From: Palsa-1392 sp036490335
GTDB taxonomy: Bacteria > Verrucomicrobiota > Verrucomicrobiia > Chthoniobacterales > UBA10450
NCBI GenBank assembly: GCA_036490335.1
Contig: DASXEB010000010.1
Coordinates: forward strand, 49,664 to 113,663
Direction: 5' to 3'
Length of the DNA: 64,000 nucleotides
Below, in pieces: positions 61,626 through 64,000 of the stretch; position 1 is the first letter of the stretch; the number at the start of each line of letters is the position of its first letter. Made by a program: the position numbers and the translations under genes. The notes below the pieces were generated by a model that searched no databases, was not told where the DNA came from, and saw only the letters and a list, made by a program, of their open reading frames with translations.

Positions 61626-62075
61626 TCACCTCGCCGACTCGTTAGGCGCGTCCGCCGCCGTCTCGTTAGGCGCGCCGCTCGGCTCGTTCGGCAATTCCGG
61701 CCGCGCCCGTCTCGGCGGCGGCGGCGGATAATTCTCGCGCAGCCAGTTCATCGCCTCCTCGCGCGAATGCGCGATGCGCGTTTTCCAACCGAGATCCTGC
61801 ACCCGCCGTTCCCATTTTTTCCCGATCTCGAAGAGCTCCGGCCGCGGCGCGATGATAACCACGGCCGCCTCCGGCCGGAAAACGGCGGCGAGATGCCCGA
61901 GCGCGACCATTTCGTCCAAATCTTCCTCCGTCATTTGCAGCTCGGTCACGTTCGTGAAGTCGATCACTTCAAAATTGAAATTCTCCGTGTTCTCGACCAG
62001 TTGCACGGCCCGGTGACATCCGCCGAGCATGTCCGCGCCGGTCACGACGCCCGTGCCGACGTGGATGATTCCCAT
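61626..62075 (-). CDS. SpoIIAA/STAS-like protein with motif-made C-terminal tail
   Basis: A 149-residue protein (start MGIIHVGTGVVTGADMLGG; an alternative is 62192). The core is a SpoIIAA-like alpha/beta fold (FEVIDFTNVTELQMTEEDLDEMVALG). The last 25 residues are built from three copies of the dispersed word in the PNE frame: LPNEPSGAPNE, then DAPNESAR. This tail is probably created by the motif rather than by domain need. Confidence 0.7.
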   Translation of the reverse strand: MGIIHVGTGVVTGADMLGGCHRAVQLVENTENFNFEVIDFTNVTELQMTEEDLDEMVALGHLAAVFRPEAAVVIIAPRPELFEIGKKWERRVQDLGWKTRIAHSREEAMNWLRENYPPPPPRRARPELPNEPSGAPNETAADAPNESAR

Positions 62076-62243
62076 GCAGTCCTGCGTCAATTCGGTTTGG
62101 TAGGGAATCGCAGCCTCGCTTTCTAATCCATCGCACCCATGCTTGAAAGAGACAGCGCCAGTAAACCCCGCGGCGCGAGAAAACCAAGTCAAAGTTTTAT
62201 CCCAAAGCCGCCGCGCGCGGAAGATCTCCGCCTTCGTTAGGCA

Positions 62244-62260
62244 TCGTTAGGGCCTAACGA
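62244..62260. repeat. Back-to-back inverted copies of the dispersed word
   Basis: The same palindrome TCGTTAGGGCCTAACGA as at 50432. It contains the stop codon of the DUF3052 gene. A further TCGTTAGGC lies ten bases upstream at 62234. Confidence 0.88.
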
Positions 62261-62664
62261 GTCGCGCGATTGATCAACCGCACCACGAGGCGGAGGCCCG
62301 ACCAGGTTTCATCGACCGCGCAAACCTTGTTATCGACCAGTCCGAGCGGGAGCGCGAACTCCCGCACCACGTCTTCCGTCATGCTCGCGGCCAGCGGCGA
62401 ACTTTTCTTCGGCCACGAAACCCAAAGGGCCGCGTCGTCGCGCAGAAGCCGGCGGAGCCGCGGAAGCTCGCGCCGAAAATCCTCCCGCTCGCGCACAAAA
62501 TAATGAATCACATCCGCCTCCCGATTCGGCTGCGCAAAACGCACGCCTGGCGGCAGCGGCGCGAGCAGGCGGCGATAATTGGCCGGCGCGTCGATCGGCG
62601 CGACGACCGCGTTTGGTTTCAGGCCGAGCTTCTTCGCCAGCGGCGTTCGGGAGTATCCAGCCAT
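62254..62664 (-). CDS. DUF3052 family protein
   Basis: A 136-residue protein with KKLGLKPNAVVAPIDAPANY at the start and LWVSWPKKSSPLAASMTEDVVRE in the middle, which are DUF3052 family features. Function not known. It begins directly after the thymidine phosphorylase stop (GCCTAACGAATG), and its own stop is inside the inverted word pair. Confidence 0.85.
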   Translation of the reverse strand: MAGYSRTPLAKKLGLKPNAVVAPIDAPANYRRLLAPLPPGVRFAQPNREADVIHYFVREREDFRRELPRLRRLLRDDAALWVSWPKKSSPLAASMTEDVVREFALPLGLVDNKVCAVDETWSGLRLVVRLINRATR

Positions 62665-62667
62665 TCG

Positions 62668-63909
62668 TTAGGCGATTGGTTCGACCGTAATTCCTTCCTC
62701 GAGCAGCGGCAGGACGGCCGCGAGGTCGCGATAATTGCGCGCGTGCACGAAAACGAGCGGCTCGTGCGCGCCGATCTCTTCGCCCACCTTCCTGATCTCC
62801 GAAAAACCGACTCCGAAATCGACCTCATCGTCGGCCCGCGCGCGGCCGGCCCCGAGGAAGAGCGCCGCGCGCCCAATCGTCTCCGCATCCACCCGCCTAA
62901 CGACACCGGAGTGCGGCGCCGGCAGCGGATGAATAATCGGTGCGGCATGGAGCGGCGCGATCTTCTCCAGGGCTGCCACCTCCCCGCCTTGCGCCTCGAC
63001 CAGGGCCTGGAATTTCCGCCAGGCCGTCCCGTCGTTCAGCCAGTTGTTCAATTGTTCGCGACTTACGAACAACAACTTCTCCGCCAGATCGAGCGTCAGC
63101 CGCACCAGATCTTCCGGCCCGCGGCCTTGCAACGTCTCGACCGCTTCCGCGACTTCGAGCGCGTTCCCGACCGCGCGCCCGAGCGGCTCCTCCATCGGAT
63201 TGAGCAGGCAGGAAACTTCCACCCCCATCCCGTTTCCCACCGCGCCCATCGCTTCCGCGAGCCGCTCCGCCTCCGCCCGCGTCTTCATAAAGGCGCCGCT
63301 CCCAAATTTCACATCCAGCACGAGCCGGTCGAGATTTTCCGCCAGCTTTTTGCTCATAATGCTCGCCACGATCAGCGCCGGCGACGGAATCGTCCCCGTC
63401 ACATCGCGGAGCGCGTAAAGTTTCTTGTCCGCCGGGCAAATATCGGCCGTCTGCCCGATCATGAAAACGCCGATGCGCTCCAGTTGCCGGAGCGCGCGCT
63501 TTTCGTCGAGCTGCACCTCGAAACCCGGAATGCTCTCGAGTTTGTCGAGCGTTCCGCCGGTAATCCCGAGGCCGCGGCCGGAAATCATCGGCACCCACGC
63601 CTCGCCGCAGGCAAGGAGCGGCGCGAGCACGAGCGAAACCTTGTCCCCGATCCCGCCGGTGGAATGTTTATCCACTTTCGGCGGCGAACCGGCGGGATAG
63701 GCGAGCGTCCGTCCGCTCCGCAGCATCGCCGCGGTCAGCGCGCGCGTTTCGTCAGACGTGAGCCCGCGGAAGAACACCGCCATCGCAAAAGCCGACATTT
63801 GGTAATCGGGAATCGCGCCGCTAGTGAAACCGTCGATCAGCTCCGCGATTTCCTCCGCCGATAACTCGGCGCCGTCGCGTTTGCGCTCGATCAGGGTTGG
63901 GATGTGCAT
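62668..63909 (-). CDS. Thymidine/pyrimidine-nucleoside phosphorylase
   Basis: A 413-residue enzyme that splits thymidine or uridine into base and sugar phosphate with inorganic phosphate. The signature KVDKHSTGGIGDKVSL (about 78-93) and the SGRGLGITGGTLDKLESIPGF segment are conserved. Length is slightly below the usual 430-440. The stop TAA is in TCGTTAGGC (62665), followed immediately by the DUF3052 start. Confidence 0.94.
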   Translation of the reverse strand: MHIPTLIERKRDGAELSAEEIAELIDGFTSGAIPDYQMSAFAMAVFFRGLTSDETRALTAAMLRSGRTLAYPAGSPPKVDKHSTGGIGDKVSLVLAPLLACGEAWVPMISGRGLGITGGTLDKLESIPGFEVQLDEKRALRQLERIGVFMIGQTADICPADKKLYALRDVTGTIPSPALIVASIMSKKLAENLDRLVLDVKFGSGAFMKTRAEAERLAEAMGAVGNGMGVEVSCLLNPMEEPLGRAVGNALEVAEAVETLQGRGPEDLVRLTLDLAEKLLFVSREQLNNWLNDGTAWRKFQALVEAQGGEVAALEKIAPLHAAPIIHPLPAPHSGVVRRVDAETIGRAALFLGAGRARADDEVDFGVGFSEIRKVGEEIGAHEPLVFVHARNYRDLAAVLPLLEEGITVEPIA

Positions 63910-64000
63910 GCGGCGAGGGGGATATTGTGGCGCGGGGAGGGAATTGGGGCAATGGGCGAAGGGATGGGCGGTCTTCCGGGGAGCGCACGCGACTCGCGTG

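Overview
The window is high-GC bacterial DNA with almost continuous, mostly minus-strand coding. Several features suggest a Verrucomicrobiota/PVC-type organism. These are an adjacent DUF1501/DUF1800 pair, an LL-diaminopimelate aminotransferase (dapL), autotransporter-type beta-strand repeats, NHL and HAF repeat secreted proteins, and an Mla-type lipid transport operon. The taxonomic call is inference; there is no rRNA gene to confirm it.

Layout. 0-11.4 kb: housekeeping and metabolic genes (C-terminal end of a DNA-3-methyladenine glycosylase, APC permease, mnmA, cutA, an MBL/rhodanese sulfur enzyme, GH57 branching enzyme, aspartate aminotransferase, a tandem NDK protein, prmA). 11.5-18.9 kb: an accessory block of secreted repeat proteins separated by dispersed palindromic repeats. 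18.87-25.48 kb: a gene-cassette array with about ten minus-strand cassettes separated by attC-like sites, and no integrase in the window (a CALIN). It carries an Mrr-like endonuclease, two glyoxalase-fold proteins, a GNAT, a SnoaL-like protein, a short cation transporter and hypotheticals. 25.5-33.9 kb: NHL protein, LLM flavin oxidoreductase, ATP-grasp ligase, DUF1501/DUF1800 pair, membrane proteins. 34.0-41.7 kb: a phospholipid neighbourhood (psd-pssA, mlaE-mlaF-mlaD, a PlsC/AMP-ligase fusion) with two minisatellites. 41.7-50.8 kb: MFS transporter, TPR membrane protein, L,D-transpeptidase, a small AP2-like basic protein, an RsmA-Nudix fusion, a DUF697 protein, ffh-rpsP-khpA. 50.8-58.8 kb: isoaspartyl peptidase, secreted proteins, and an RND efflux operon with its TetR regulator and a palindromic operator. 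58.9-64 kb: tRNA-Met(CAT), sigma/anti-sigma-like pair, dapL, a SpoIIAA-like protein, DUF3052 and thymidine phosphorylase.

The most unusual signal is the 9-mer TCGTTAGGC (reverse GCCTAACGA). By hand I count about 78 exact copies outside the cassette array, about 35 in one orientation and 43 in the other, against roughly 0.5 expected by chance. Copies lie inside genes (recurrent Ser-Leu-Gly and Pro-Asn-Glu), at stop codons and at gene junctions. The same 9-mer is the left R-box plus two bases of nine attC sites in the array. It is missing from the 11.4-18.8 kb accessory block and from the mla/aas region apart from a variant inside a minisatellite. It behaves like an uptake sequence, a chromosome-organising word or an integron-related repeat; I cannot tell which from one window.
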